This document shows, in pieces, positions 43,140 through 52,084 of a DNA stretch of 64,000 nt. The position numbers and the translations under genes were made by a program. The notes below the pieces were generated by a model. That model saw only the letters and a program-made list of their open reading frames with translations. It was not told where the DNA came from and made no database searches. Numbering within the stretch: position 1 is the first letter of the stretch; the number at the start of each line of letters is the position of its first letter. This DNA comes from Telluria mixta (GTDB lineage: Bacteria > Pseudomonadota > Gammaproteobacteria > Burkholderiales > Burkholderiaceae_D): contig NZ_CP119520.1 in NCBI RefSeq assembly GCF_029223865.1, positions 1,736,001 through 1,800,000 on the forward strand. Reading direction: 5' to 3'.

Positions 43140-43592
43140 ATGACTAAAACAACGAAACCGAATACCGTTGCGCAGCCCGAAGAACGCCTCCTGACGGAAG
43201 AAGAAATTCGGGCCATGAGCGACGACGACTACATGAACCCGGCCCAGCTGGCGTTCTTCAAGAACCGCCTGCAGGAACTCGAGAAGGAACTGCTGAAAAA
43301 CGCGGGCGAAACGACGGAACACCTGCGCGAAACGGTACTCGTTCCCGATCCGGCCGACCGTGCCACCATCGAGGAAGAGCACGCGCTGGAACTGCGTACC
43401 CGCGACCGCGAGCGCAAGCTGCTCAAGAAGGTCCAGCAATCGCTGGCCTCGATCGAGTCCGGCGAATACGGCTGGTGCGAGGAAACCGGCGAACCGATCG
43501 GCATCCCCCGTCTGATCGCCCGTCCGACCGCGACGCTGTCGCTGGAAGCCCAGCAACGCCGCGAGCTGAAGCAGAAACTGTACGGTGACTGA
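43140..43592 (+). CDS. dksA: RNA polymerase-binding transcription factor DksA (non-canonical zinc motif)
   Basis: The 150-residue protein binds the RNA polymerase secondary channel and works with ppGpp. The coiled-coil (about 40-110) has EEEHALELRTRDRERKLLKK with the acidic tip DPADRAT. In the zinc-finger region only one of the four cysteines of the Escherichia coli protein is kept: YGWCEETGEPIGIPRL followed by ARPTATLSLEAQQRRE. This one-cysteine form is what I recall for many beta- and alphaproteobacterial DksA proteins. It follows a His-rich COG0523 GTPase gene and ends in a strong terminator. Confidence 0.93.
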   Translation: MTKTTKPNTVAQPEERLLTEEEIRAMSDDDYMNPAQLAFFKNRLQELEKELLKNAGETTEHLRETVLVPDPADRATIEEEHALELRTRDRERKLLKKVQQSLASIESGEYGWCEETGEPIGIPRLIARPTATLSLEAQQRRELKQKLYGD

Positions 43593-43611
43593 TCGCTGTA
43601 CGCTCCCGATG

Positions 43612-43647
43612 AAAAAGCATGCGCCCGCCGCATGCTTTTTTGTTTTT
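43612..43647 (+). terminator. Rho-independent terminator of dksA
   Basis: GCATGCG / CGCATGC pairs around CCCGC, flanked by five A residues on the left and TTTTTTGTTTTT on the right, 20 bases after the dksA stop. The flanking A-tract could also let it work on the opposite strand. Confidence 0.92.
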
Positions 43648-43815
43648 GGGGCCGATGTTGGCTCTGGGTTCGTGCGCACGAATTATTTCCTATCGGATAC
43701 ACTTGAAGGATCGCCGTCGACTTGACGCAGCTCAGGCGTGCGCACCACGCCGTCCGCGCCGCCATGCTAATGTCTCGACCGGCTAACGACTGCTGCTCGG
43801 GCAGACAAGGATGGG

Positions 43816-45117
43816 ATGGGGCTCTTCGATTTCCTGAAGAAAAAAGGCGACGCACCGCTTGCGGGTGCGGACGTCCGCTCGCGCGCGGACAATCCGCTCG
43901 CGGCCGGCCCCGTTACCCGGCTCGCGCTCGATACCGAGGCGGAACGCGAACGCCAGCGTGAAATCGCCCGCGCCACCGCGGCCAAGATCGACGCGATCGA
44001 ACTGGAGATGACCTCCGCCATCTTCGACGACGATGCCTGGGCCGGCACCCGGCGTCCACCCGCGGCCGCCGGCGCGCCGCCGCCTGACCAGGACACGGAC
44101 CTCCTGCCGGGTCCGGATGAAATGCCGGACGCGGCCGCGACCCCGTCCAGCGCGCCCGTCGTCGAGGAAGCGGCCATCCTGTACGCCAACGACCAGCTCG
44201 ACGCGGCCGCCCTCCTGCTGCGCACCAGCGTGCGCGACCAGGGCGGCGAGCGCCTGCCGTGGTGGATGCTGTTCGACCTGGTCCAGATCATGGGCCTCGA
44301 ACACGAGTTCGAAAGCATTGCGATCGACTACGCCAGCCAGTTCGAGACGTCGCCGCCCACGTATCGCCCGGTGGCGGACACATCCCACGCGCCCGACCGC
44401 CAGTTTGCCGGGGCGATCCCGACGGCGACCCTGTCCGGCCGCCTGGACGACGGTCCGCTCGCCCGGGCACAACTCGCCCGCGCAGCCGCGCCCGGTCCGC
44501 TGGTCCGGTTCGAATTCCAGGCGATCACGGCGGTGACGGCGCCGGGCTGTACCCTGCTGCTGGACGCGCTGCAGGCGCTGCGCAAGGCGGGACGCGAACT
44601 GGTGCTGGCAGGTGCCGACCACCTCGTTGCGGTGCTGCGCCCGATGCTGGCGATCGGCGACCGCGGCGCGGGAGAGGCGCCCTGGCTGCTGCTGCTGGAA
44701 CTGCTGCTGCTGACGAACCGCGAAAAGGATTTCGAGGAGACCGCGATGGATTATTGCGTCACCTTCGAAGTGTCGCCGCCATCGTTCGAAGCGCCCAGAC
44801 ACGCTGCGACGAGCCTGGCGGCCGATCCGGCGACGGCGGGCGACCGCTTCCTGCTGCCGGCCGTGATCCGGGGCGACAGCGCACCGCTGCTGGCCGCCAT
44901 CGCCGGCCATGCGGCGCTCCACCCGGTGCTCGTGCTGGACGGCTCGCGGCTCGCACGCATCGATTACACGGCCGCGAACGCCCTCGCCGCCCATCTGCAC
45001 GCCCTGGCCCAGGACGGGCGCGAGGTCGTGCTGCGCGACCTGAACCATCTCGTTGTTGCCCTGCTGCGCCTGCTCGGCGTCGGCGACCAGGTACGCCTGT
45101 ACGCCCACAAGTACTGA
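43816..45117 (+). CDS. Protein with two STAS-like domains, function unknown
   Basis: The 433-residue protein starts with MGLFDFLKKKGD, a short amphipathic-looking head. Residues 20-115 are low-complexity and Ala/Pro-rich. Two repeated units follow, each with a tetratricopeptide-like helix pair and an STAS-like fold: EHEFESIAIDYASQFETSPP then LVRFEFQAITAVTAPGCTLL, and KDFEETAMDYCVTFEVSPPS then VLVLDGSRLARIDYTAANAL. STAS domains often act in anti-sigma antagonist switches or in lipid transport. It lies just upstream of hslV, an order I recall from related Burkholderiales, but no function is established to my knowledge. Confidence 0.8.
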   Translation: MGLFDFLKKKGDAPLAGADVRSRADNPLAAGPVTRLALDTEAERERQREIARATAAKIDAIELEMTSAIFDDDAWAGTRRPPAAAGAPPPDQDTDLLPGPDEMPDAAATPSSAPVVEEAAILYANDQLDAAALLLRTSVRDQGGERLPWWMLFDLVQIMGLEHEFESIAIDYASQFETSPPTYRPVADTSHAPDRQFAGAIPTATLSGRLDDGPLARAQLARAAAPGPLVRFEFQAITAVTAPGCTLLLDALQALRKAGRELVLAGADHLVAVLRPMLAIGDRGAGEAPWLLLLELLLLTNREKDFEETAMDYCVTFEVSPPSFEAPRHAATSLAADPATAGDRFLLPAVIRGDSAPLLAAIAGHAALHPVLVLDGSRLARIDYTAANALAAHLHALAQDGREVVLRDLNHLVVALLRLLGVGDQVRLYAHKY

Positions 45118-45138
45118 GACCGCCGTATACGGTTCAGT

Positions 45139-45166
45139 CTTGCAATTTCATCTCGCATCCCCACTT
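45139..45166 (+). promoter_or_regulatory. Sigma-32 (heat-shock) type promoter upstream of hslV
   Basis: CTTGCAA and CCCCACTT are spaced by 13 bases, matching the RpoH consensus CTTGAAA / CCCCATNT with one change in each box. It lies 30 bases before the hslV start, as expected for the heat-shock hslVU operon. Confidence 0.8.
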
Positions 45167-45195
45167 GCGGTGAGCAGATCAACCACGAGGCAAAT

Positions 45196-45732
45196 ATGGA
45201 ACAATTTCACGGCACGACGATCGTCAGCGTACGGCGCGGCAACCAGGTCGCGCTCGGCGGCGATGGACAAGTCACCCTGGGCAACGTCGTCATGAAGGGC
45301 TCGGCGCGCAAGGTGCGCAAGCTCTACCAGAACAAGGTGCTGTGCGGCTTTGCCGGCGGCACGGCCGACGCCTTCACCCTGCTCGACCGCTTCGAAGCGA
45401 AACTGGAAAAACACCAGGGCAATCTGCTGCGCGCCTCGGTCGAACTGGCCAAGGACTGGCGCACCGACCGCGTGCTGCGCCGCCTGGAGGCCATGCTGCT
45501 GGTGGCCGACCGCGAAAAGACCCTGATCATCACCGGCAACGGCGACGTGCTCGAACCGGAAGACGGCATCGGCGCGATCGGCTCGGGCGGCATCTATGCC
45601 CAGTCGGCCGCCAAGGCCCTGCAGGAAAACACGGATCTCGCCCCGGCCGACGTGGTCAAGAAAGCGCTGACCATCGCCGGCGAACTGTGCATCTATACGA
45701 ACATGTCGCACATCATCGAGACGCTGGAATAA
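45196..45732 (+). CDS. hslV: ATP-dependent protease peptidase subunit HslV
   Basis: The 178-residue proteasome-like subunit forms a double hexamer capped by HslU. The N-terminal catalytic threonine is in [15 protein letters not shown] (mature Thr after processing), followed by [12 protein letters not shown] and [20 protein letters not shown]. Its length matches the family. A heat-shock promoter candidate lies directly upstream and hslU follows after 25 bases, giving one heat-induced operon for degrading misfolded and regulatory proteins in the cytoplasm. Confidence 0.97.
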   Translation: MEQFHGTTIVSVRRGNQVALGGDGQVTLGNVVMKGSARKVRKLYQNKVLCGFAGGTADAFTLLDRFEAKLEKHQGNLLRASVELAKDWRTDRVLRRLEAMLLVADREKTLIITGNGDVLEPEDGIGAIGSGGIYAQSAAKALQENTDLAPADVVKKALTIAGELCIYTNMSHIIETLE

Positions 45733-45757
45733 CGGCCTCTCAAGCACGAAAGCCTAC

Positions 45758-47104
45758 ATGAGCACACATATGAACATGACTCCGTCCGAAATCGTCTCGG
45801 AACTCGACAAGCACGTCGTCGGCCAGGGTAAAGCCAAGCGCGCCGTGTCGATCGCGCTGCGTAACCGCTGGCGCCGCCAGCAGGTCGAGGAACCGCTGCG
45901 CCACGAGATCACCCCAAAGAACATCCTCATGATCGGCCCGACGGGCGTCGGCAAGACCGAGATCGCGCGCCGCCTGGCCAAGCTGGCCGACGCGCCGTTC
46001 ATCAAGGTCGAGGCGACCAAGTTCACCGAGGTCGGCTATGTCGGCCGCGACGTCGACACCATCATCCGCGACCTGATCGACATCGGCATCAAGCAGACCC
46101 GCGCCAGCGAAATGAAGAAGGTGCGCCAGCGCGCCGAGGACGCGGCCGAGGACCGCATCATCGACATCCTCGTGCCGCCGGCGCGCGACTTCGGCTTCAA
46201 CGTCAGCAGCGACGCCAAGGATGGCGGCGATGCCACGCGCCAGACGTTCCGCAAGCGCCTGCGCGAAGGTGCCCTGGACGACAAGGAAGTCGAGATCGAC
46301 GTCGCCGAGGCCTCGCCGCAGATGGAAATCATGGCGCCGCCGGGCATGGAAGAAATGACGGAACAGATCAAGTCGATGTTCGCCGGCGTCGGCGGTGGCC
46401 GCAAGAAGCCCCGCAAGATGAAGGTGAAGGAGGCGATGAAGCTGCTCGTCGACGAGGAAGCCGCCAAGCTCATCAACGAAGACGAGATGAAGCAGAAGGC
46501 CATCGCCAACGTCGAGCAGAACGGCATCGTGTTCCTGGACGAGGTCGACAAGATCGCGTCGCGTTCGGAACACGGCGGCGCCGACGTCTCGCGCGCGGGC
46601 GTGCAGCGCGACCTGCTGCCGCTCGTCGAAGGCACGACGGTGAACACGAAGTACGGCATGATCAAGACGGACCACATCCTGTTCATCGCGTCGGGCGCGT
46701 TCCACCTGTCGAAACCGTCGGACCTGATCCCCGAGCTGCAGGGCCGCTTCCCGATCCGCGTCGAACTGGAATCGCTGTCGATCGAGGATTTCAAGAGCAT
46801 CCTGACCTCGACGGACGCGAGCCTCACCAAGCAGTACGAGGCCCTGCTGGCGACGGAAGGCGTCAAACTCGAGTTCGCCGACGACGGCATCCATCGCCTG
46901 GCCGAGATCGCGTATTCCGTCAATGAGCGCACCGAGAACATCGGCGCGCGCCGCCTCTACACGGTGATGGAAAAGCTGCTGGAAGAGATCTCGTACTCGG
47001 CCACCGACAAGTCGGGCCAGGCGCTCGTCATCGACGCGGCCTACGTCAACGAACGGCTGGATGCGCTGGCGGTCAACGAAGACCTGTCGCGCTACGTCCT
47101 GTAA
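45758..47104 (+). CDS. hslU: ATP-dependent protease ATPase subunit HslU
   Basis: The 448-residue AAA+ unfoldase has [20 protein letters not shown] at the N-terminus, Walker [21 protein letters not shown], the pore motif region VGYVGRDVD, an I-domain (about 110-240), Walker [15 protein letters not shown] and sensor motifs in the C-terminal part. The C-terminus ends [15 protein letters not shown]... then DLSRYVL, the hydrophobic tail that docks into HslV. It is co-transcribed with hslV and feeds it unfolded substrates. Confidence 0.97.
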   Translation: MSTHMNMTPSEIVSELDKHVVGQGKAKRAVSIALRNRWRRQQVEEPLRHEITPKNILMIGPTGVGKTEIARRLAKLADAPFIKVEATKFTEVGYVGRDVDTIIRDLIDIGIKQTRASEMKKVRQRAEDAAEDRIIDILVPPARDFGFNVSSDAKDGGDATRQTFRKRLREGALDDKEVEIDVAEASPQMEIMAPPGMEEMTEQIKSMFAGVGGGRKKPRKMKVKEAMKLLVDEEAAKLINEDEMKQKAIANVEQNGIVFLDEVDKIASRSEHGGADVSRAGVQRDLLPLVEGTTVNTKYGMIKTDHILFIASGAFHLSKPSDLIPELQGRFPIRVELESLSIEDFKSILTSTDASLTKQYEALLATEGVKLEFADDGIHRLAEIAYSVNERTENIGARRLYTVMEKLLEEISYSATDKSGQALVIDAAYVNERLDALAVNEDLSRYVL

Positions 47105-47127
47105 CGCATAGCAAAGGAGAGGCGGCG

Positions 47128-47325
47128 ATGGCAAACAAGGCACTGGCAACCCGGCAAAAGATGCGGCTGCGTGTCGAGCCGGCGCCGCCGATCAAACCCC
47201 GCAACCCGTTCGCCGGCTTCGCCAAGGCGCGCACGGCCGGGGCGCATGCGAAACCCGAGGCCAGCGAACGGCTGGCCGCCAAGCGTGCGCTCAAGAAGGT
47301 CAAGCTGGAGCCGGACGAGGACTGA
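47128..47325 (+). CDS. Small basic protein, unknown function
   Basis: This 65-residue frame follows hslU after 23 bases and has a good ribosome site (AAAGGAGAGGCGGCG before the ATG), so it is probably translated. The product is rich in Lys, Arg, Ala and Pro, with a Pro-rich middle (VEPAPPIKPRNPFAGF), no hydrophobic segment and an acidic end. It looks disordered. I do not recognise a family. Position suggests co-expression with the heat-shock protease. Confidence 0.6.
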   Translation: MANKALATRQKMRLRVEPAPPIKPRNPFAGFAKARTAGAHAKPEASERLAAKRALKKVKLEPDED

Positions 47326-47333
47326 TCGGGCTC

Positions 47334-47726
47334 CTACTTTGCCGGCATAATCAGCGGCTTGCCCTTCTCGACGAAATAGGTGGCGATGCCCGCCCCTGGC
47401 ACTGTGCCGGGGTTCCTGGCCGCATGGATAGTTCCGGCCGGGATGAAGATGGATTGCCCGGCCTTGAGCGTCACCGGCGCTTTGCCGTCGGGCATGTACT
47501 CCAGCGTGCCTTCCACAACATAAAGCACTTCATCGCCCGGATGCGTATGCCTGGGCACGCCACGGCCGGGGTCGACCTCGACGCGCACCTCGACGACTTC
47601 GCGTCCCGACACCACGCTGTCATGCTTGAGCAGGTCGGTGCGGCGCACGCCCGGCACTTGCGCAGTCACTTGAGAACATGCAGCCGCGCCCAATAACGCC
47701 AGCGTGATCACGGTCACCGTTTTCAT
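47334..47726 (-). CDS. Exported cupin-domain protein
   Basis: The 130-residue protein has a signal peptide (MKTVTVITLALLGAAACSQVTA) and a single small cupin barrel: motif 1 is GRGVPRHTHPGDEVLYVVEG with two histidines and a glutamate for metal, motif 2 is SIFIPAGTIHAARNPG. The enzymatic or binding role is unknown. The start ATG follows AAGGGAGAGCTT. It is convergent with the small basic gene (8 bases apart) and divergent from the helix-turn-helix regulator gene downstream. Confidence 0.85.
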   Translation of the reverse strand: MKTVTVITLALLGAAACSQVTAQVPGVRRTDLLKHDSVVSGREVVEVRVEVDPGRGVPRHTHPGDEVLYVVEGTLEYMPDGKAPVTLKAGQSIFIPAGTIHAARNPGTVPGAGIATYFVEKGKPLIMPAK

Positions 47727-47930
47727 AAGCTCTCCCTTGGTATCGATTGGACACCGGCGTAGCGGCGGCGACACGGACGTTCGCGCCTGAACTGATGCGT
47801 ATCATAACGCTGACCGACCTCATCAGGCGGTCGTGGCCAGGTGGACTCGACATTTCTTGAACTGCCCTGCCTTCTTCTGTACATTCGTCAGGCCGAGTTG
47901 ACGAACGAAAACAGAGAACCGACCACAACC

Positions 47931-48662
47931 ATGAGCTCCCCCGACATGCTGCTGGACGTGCTGCGCGCCGAATTGCGCGCCGCCGGGATCACCTACAAGA
48001 TGCTGGCCGACCGCATCGCGATGAGCGAATCGAGTATCAAGCGCATGTTCGGCCAGAAGGACATGACATTGTCGCGCCTGGCCCAGATCTGCCAGGCGGC
48101 CGGCATCGCCATGGAAGACGTGCTGCGGCGCGCGGCCGATGCGCGGCCGCAGGCCGACACCTTGACGCTCATCCAGGAAACGGCGCTGGTCGCCAACCCG
48201 CGCCTGCTGCTCGTGGCGATCTGCTGCCTGGGGCACTGGAGCCTGGAGCAGATGGTGGAAACCTATCGTTTGAGCGAACCCGAATGCATCGGCTTGCTGG
48301 TGGAACTCGACCGCCTCGGCGTGATCGAATTGAAGCCGCTGAACCGCTACACGCTGCGGGTTTCGAACGCGTTCCGCTGGCTGCCGGATGGGCCGGTGCA
48401 GCGCTTCTTCCGTGCGCACGTCGTCGAGGATTATTTTGCCGGTAACTTCGACGGTGCTGGCGAAACCTTGATGTGCCTGCCCGCACGCCTGTCGCTGGCA
48501 AGCGCCGCCGAGCTGGCGGAAAAGATCCATCAACTGGCCGGAGAACTCGCGCGCATGCACCGCAACGACCGCCGCCTGCCCCCGCAGGAGCGCGACGGTT
48601 TTACGTTGCTGGTCGGTTTCCGTTCGTGGGAATTTTCCGCGTTCACCGCGCTGCGGCGCTGA
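47931..48662 (+). CDS. XRE-type helix-turn-helix regulator with unknown C-terminal domain
   Basis: The 243-residue protein has an N-terminal Cro/C1-like domain (about 5-65; TYKMLADRIAMSESSIKRMF and RLAQICQAAGIAMEDVLRRA). A larger C-terminal region (about 75-240) resembles a second winged-helix plus an alpha/beta segment (LSEPECIGLLVELDRLGVIE). ATG at 47931 was chosen because it gives a typical start for the helix-turn-helix; the upstream frame lacks a better site. The target is unknown; the divergent cupin gene or nearby secretion genes are candidates. Confidence 0.82.
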   Translation: MSSPDMLLDVLRAELRAAGITYKMLADRIAMSESSIKRMFGQKDMTLSRLAQICQAAGIAMEDVLRRAADARPQADTLTLIQETALVANPRLLLVAICCLGHWSLEQMVETYRLSEPECIGLLVELDRLGVIELKPLNRYTLRVSNAFRWLPDGPVQRFFRAHVVEDYFAGNFDGAGETLMCLPARLSLASAAELAEKIHQLAGELARMHRNDRRLPPQERDGFTLLVGFRSWEFSAFTALRR

Positions 48663-48689
48663 ATCCTGCTGTGATTTTTACTGCGATTT

Positions 48690-49418
48690 TTATTGCGTAT
48701 TCATCTGGCCGGCCGGATTTTGCGGTGGCATCTGCTGACCGTTCTGCGGCGGATTGATCGGGTTCGGATTCGCGGGCGGGGGATTGTCGTGCGTACCGAC
48801 GTCGCCCGGGTTCGTCATTGACGGCTGCTGCTGCGGCTGCTGCTGGACGGCACCCGGCGCCATCGGCGGCTCAGGCACGGCCTGCACCGGCGACGCGGCC
48901 GGTGCCGTCGTGATCTGCTGGGGTTGCGGGAAATTCTGCTGCGGCATGCCACCCGGCTGCGCCCCACCGGGCATCCCGCTGGGCGGCACCCCACCGGGCG
49001 CGCCACCCATAGCCGCCGCGGGCTTGGTATCCGTCGCCAGGTCGACGCGCTTCATGACGCCGCCGTCGGACAGCATCACATAGCGCGGATGGACTTCCGC
49101 CAGCGTGATGCCGGGCGCCAGCTCCTTGCCGACCCGCAGCGCCTTCGGCGGCGCTCCTTCGGCGACGATGATCGCCACGCTGCTGTTCCCATCCGCCACG
49201 ACGCCCGTCAGCTGGTAATTGGTCGCGCTTGCCACCGAGACCTGGCCGCCGAACAGCGTGGCGGCAGCATCGATGGCCGGGTCGGGCATGGCGGCCTGCG
49301 GCACCGCCGCGATCGGGCGCTGGGGCGGCTGGTACAGCTGCAGGATCCAGTACGCGAGCGACACGGCCAGCAGGATCACGCCCAGCAGGCTCAGGAGTAA
49401 AGGCAAGCGCTTGTTCAT
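48690..49418 (-). CDS. gspC: Type II secretion protein C (GspC-like), short form without PDZ domain
   Basis: The 242-residue protein has one N-terminal transmembrane helix (LLLSLLGVILLAVSLAYWIL) and a periplasmic HR-like domain (about 55-130: FGGQVSVASATNYQLTGVVA, ALRVGKELAPGITLAEVHPRYVML). This is the part of GspC that touches the secretin. After that the chain is a Pro/Gly/Gln/Met-rich tail of about 110 residues with no PDZ or coiled-coil domain. It is the last gene of the gsp operon; the ATG after AAGGAAACTG is chosen, while a GTG at the GspF stop is possible. GspC identity is by domain and context. Confidence 0.78.
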   Translation of the reverse strand: MNKRLPLLLSLLGVILLAVSLAYWILQLYQPPQRPIAAVPQAAMPDPAIDAAATLFGGQVSVASATNYQLTGVVADGNSSVAIIVAEGAPPKALRVGKELAPGITLAEVHPRYVMLSDGGVMKRVDLATDTKPAAAMGGAPGGVPPSGMPGGAQPGGMPQQNFPQPQQITTAPAASPVQAVPEPPMAPGAVQQQPQQQPSMTNPGDVGTHDNPPPANPNPINPPQNGQQMPPQNPAGQMNTQ

Positions 49419-49429
49419 CAGTTTCCTTG

Positions 49430-50650
49430 TCACTGCACCAACTGGTTGATTTCAATGATCGGCATCAGCACCGCCAGCACGATCAATAGCACGACGAGGC
49501 CCATGGCCAGGATCAGCACCGGCTCCAGCAGGCCGGCGATGGTTAATGTCCGCCGTTCGAGGTCGGCCTGCTGCGAATTCGACGCCCGTTCGAGCATCGC
49601 CGGCAACTCGCCCGTGATCTCGCCCGCGCGGATCATGTGCACGAGCATGGGCGGGAACAGCTTCTGGGCCGACAGCGCCCGCGCCAGGCTCACGCCTTCG
49701 CGCACGCTGGCCGTCGCCTGCTCCACCAGTTCTTTCATCGCCACGTTCGACAGCGTGTCGCGGCTCGTCTCGAGCGCGCGCAGGATGGGCACGCCCGAAC
49801 CGGTCGTGATCGCCAGCGTGCTTGCGAAACGGGTCGTGTTCAGGCTGCGCTCGAACTTGCCGTACACGGGCGCGTTCAGCAGCCACGTATGCCAGCGGCG
49901 CTTGAGCACGGGGTTGCGCAGGGCGCGGCGCCACGCGTACCACGCCGCGATGACGACCAATGCCACATAGATCCCGTAGGCGCGTGTAAAGTTCGACACG
50001 CCGAGCATGAGGACGGTCAGGAACGGCAGTTTCTGCTTGGTGTTGGCAAACACGGAGACGATCTGCGGCACGACGTACGTCAGCAGGAAGATCACGATCG
50101 CGAACGCGACGACGGTGACGATGGCCGGATACGTGAACGCGAGGCGCACGCGCTGCACGAGGGCGTTGCGGCGTTCGATGTAGTCCGCCAGGCGCGACAG
50201 CACGCGCGACAGCTGGCCGATCTGTTCGCCGGACGCGACGAGGGCCCGATAGATCTCTGCGAAGTCGCGCGGATGGCGCGCCAGTGCGCTGGAGAACGAC
50301 GCGCCGCCCATCACTTCGGACCGGATCGACGCGATCAGGTCGCGCACATAGGCGCGCTCGGCCTGTTCCAGCAGGGCCGTGAAGGCTTGTTCGAGTGGCA
50401 GGCCCGCTTCCAGCAGGCTCGCGAGCTGGCGCGTGAACAGGGCGAGCTCGACCTGGGACAGCCGTTCGCCGAAGCCGCGCGCACGCGCCGCCCCGCTCTC
50501 GTCGACCTGGGCCGCGATGGCCTCGACGGCGAGCGGCGTCAATCCCTGCAGGCGCAGGTCGGCGCGCGCGGCACGCGGGCTGTCGGCGTTCAGGACGCCC
50601 TTGCGGGTGACGCCGCCCGTGTCGACGGCTTCATAGCGGAAGGCGGGCAT
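49430..50650 (-). CDS. gspF: Type II secretion inner-membrane platform protein GspF
   Basis: The 406-residue protein has two repeated cytoplasmic domains of the T2SSF fold and three membrane helices (about 170-190, 220-240 and 375-400). Diagnostic blocks are LALFTRQLASLLEAGLPLEQ, ALARHPRDFAEIYRALVASG, and in the second copy TTRFASTLAITTGSGVPILRAL and MLVHMIRAGEITGELPAML. It forms the platform that transmits GspE ATPase motion to pseudopilus assembly. Three bases separate it from gspE upstream. Confidence 0.95.
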   Translation of the reverse strand: MPAFRYEAVDTGGVTRKGVLNADSPRAARADLRLQGLTPLAVEAIAAQVDESGAARARGFGERLSQVELALFTRQLASLLEAGLPLEQAFTALLEQAERAYVRDLIASIRSEVMGGASFSSALARHPRDFAEIYRALVASGEQIGQLSRVLSRLADYIERRNALVQRVRLAFTYPAIVTVVAFAIVIFLLTYVVPQIVSVFANTKQKLPFLTVLMLGVSNFTRAYGIYVALVVIAAWYAWRRALRNPVLKRRWHTWLLNAPVYGKFERSLNTTRFASTLAITTGSGVPILRALETSRDTLSNVAMKELVEQATASVREGVSLARALSAQKLFPPMLVHMIRAGEITGELPAMLERASNSQQADLERRTLTIAGLLEPVLILAMGLVVLLIVLAVLMPIIEINQLVQ

Positions 50651-50653
50651 CGA

Positions 50654-52078
50654 TCAATCCACCTTCGTCACACGCAGCAGTTCGGCTTCCGTCGTGATGC
50701 CTTCCTGCACCCACCGTTGGCCGTCGTCGTGCATGGTCTTCATGCCCGATTTCAGGGCCGCGTTGCGGATCTCGGCCTCGGCGGCCTGGTTGTGGATCTG
50801 CGAACGGATCTGTTCGTTCGTCTCGAGCAGCTCGTACACGCCCACGCGGCCGTGGAAGCCCGTGTGGCCGCAGCGGTCGCACCCGACCGCCACCCACTGC
50901 CCCGCTTCCTGGCGCTTGCAGTGCGGGCACAGCTTGCGCACGAGGCGCTGGGCCATCACGCCCAGCAGCGACGACGACAGCAGGAACGGTTCGATCCCCA
51001 TGTCCAGCAGGCGGGTCACGGCCGACGCGGCATCGTTCGTGTGCAGGGTCGCGAGCACCAGGTGGCCCGTCAGCGACGCCTGCACGGCGATCTGGGCCGT
51101 TTCGAGGTCGCGGATCTCGCCGATCATGATCACGTCCGGGTCCTGGCGCAGGATCGCGCGCAGGGCCTTGCCGAACGTCATGTCGATGCGGGCGTTGACC
51201 TGCGTCTGGCCGATGCCGGGCAGGTCGTATTCGATCGGGTCTTCCACCGTCATGATGTTGGTGGTCGTCGAATTCAGGCGCGACAGCGACGCATACAAGG
51301 TGGTCGTCTTGCCGGAACCGGTCGGGCCCGTGACGAGCACGATGCCGTGCGGCTGGTTGATCAGCTTGTCGAACTGCGGCAGCATCTGCCCGCTCATGCC
51401 CAGGTGGCTGAGGTCGAGGCGGCCCGCTTCCTTGTCGAGCAGACGCAGCACCGCGCGCTCGCCATGGCCGGTCGGCAGGGTCGAGACGCGCACGTCGACG
51501 GGCTTGCCGCCGATGCGCAAGGTGATGCGACCGTCCTGCGGCAAGCGTTTTTCCGCGATGTCGAGCTGCGACATGATCTTGATACGCGAGATCAGCGAGG
51601 CGTGGATGCCCTTGCGCGGACGCACGATGTCGCGCAGCGCGCCGTCGATGCGGAAGCGCACGACGGACGTCTGCTCGAACGGTTCGATGTGGATGTCGGA
51701 CGCGCCTTCGCGCAGCGATTGCGTGAGCAGCGCGTTGATCATGCGGATCACCGGCGCATCGTCGGACGATTCCAGCAGGTCTTCGATCGCGGGCACATCC
51801 TGCAACAGCTTGGTCAGGTCGAGGTCGGCGTCGAACTCGTCCGCGACCTGCGACGCGTCGCCGCCAGCCGACTGGTAGGCGGCGGCGATGGCCGATTCCA
51901 GTTCGGCGCGTTCCATCCGCCGCAGGGTGATGCGTCCGAAGCGGCGTGAGACCTCGGCGATGGCCGCCGGCTTGGTCGCGTTCGAGACCAGCACTTCGAC
52001 GGCTTGCGACGGGTCGCCGTTGGAACGCGCCAGCACGCCGTAATCTCGGGCGAACGCGAAGGGCAACAAGTTATTCAT
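50654..52078 (-). CDS. gspE: Type II secretion ATPase GspE
   Basis: The 474-residue cytoplasmic ATPase has an N-terminal GspE-type domain, then the motor domain. Walker A is [15 protein letters not shown] (near residue 250), the Asp and Walker B boxes are in [10 protein letters not shown] and [12 protein letters not shown], and a histidine box follows in [11 protein letters not shown]. The metal-binding insertion has two CxxC pairs (LCPHCKRQ and [12 protein letters not shown]), which separates GspE from many pilus retraction ATPases. It drives pseudopilus assembly, linked through GspL and GspF. Confidence 0.96.
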   Translation of the reverse strand: MNNLLPFAFARDYGVLARSNGDPSQAVEVLVSNATKPAAIAEVSRRFGRITLRRMERAELESAIAAAYQSAGGDASQVADEFDADLDLTKLLQDVPAIEDLLESSDDAPVIRMINALLTQSLREGASDIHIEPFEQTSVVRFRIDGALRDIVRPRKGIHASLISRIKIMSQLDIAEKRLPQDGRITLRIGGKPVDVRVSTLPTGHGERAVLRLLDKEAGRLDLSHLGMSGQMLPQFDKLINQPHGIVLVTGPTGSGKTTTLYASLSRLNSTTTNIMTVEDPIEYDLPGIGQTQVNARIDMTFGKALRAILRQDPDVIMIGEIRDLETAQIAVQASLTGHLVLATLHTNDAASAVTRLLDMGIEPFLLSSSLLGVMAQRLVRKLCPHCKRQEAGQWVAVGCDRCGHTGFHGRVGVYELLETNEQIRSQIHNQAAEAEIRNAALKSGMKTMHDDGQRWVQEGITTEAELLRVTKVD

Positions 52079-52084
52079 CGTCTG

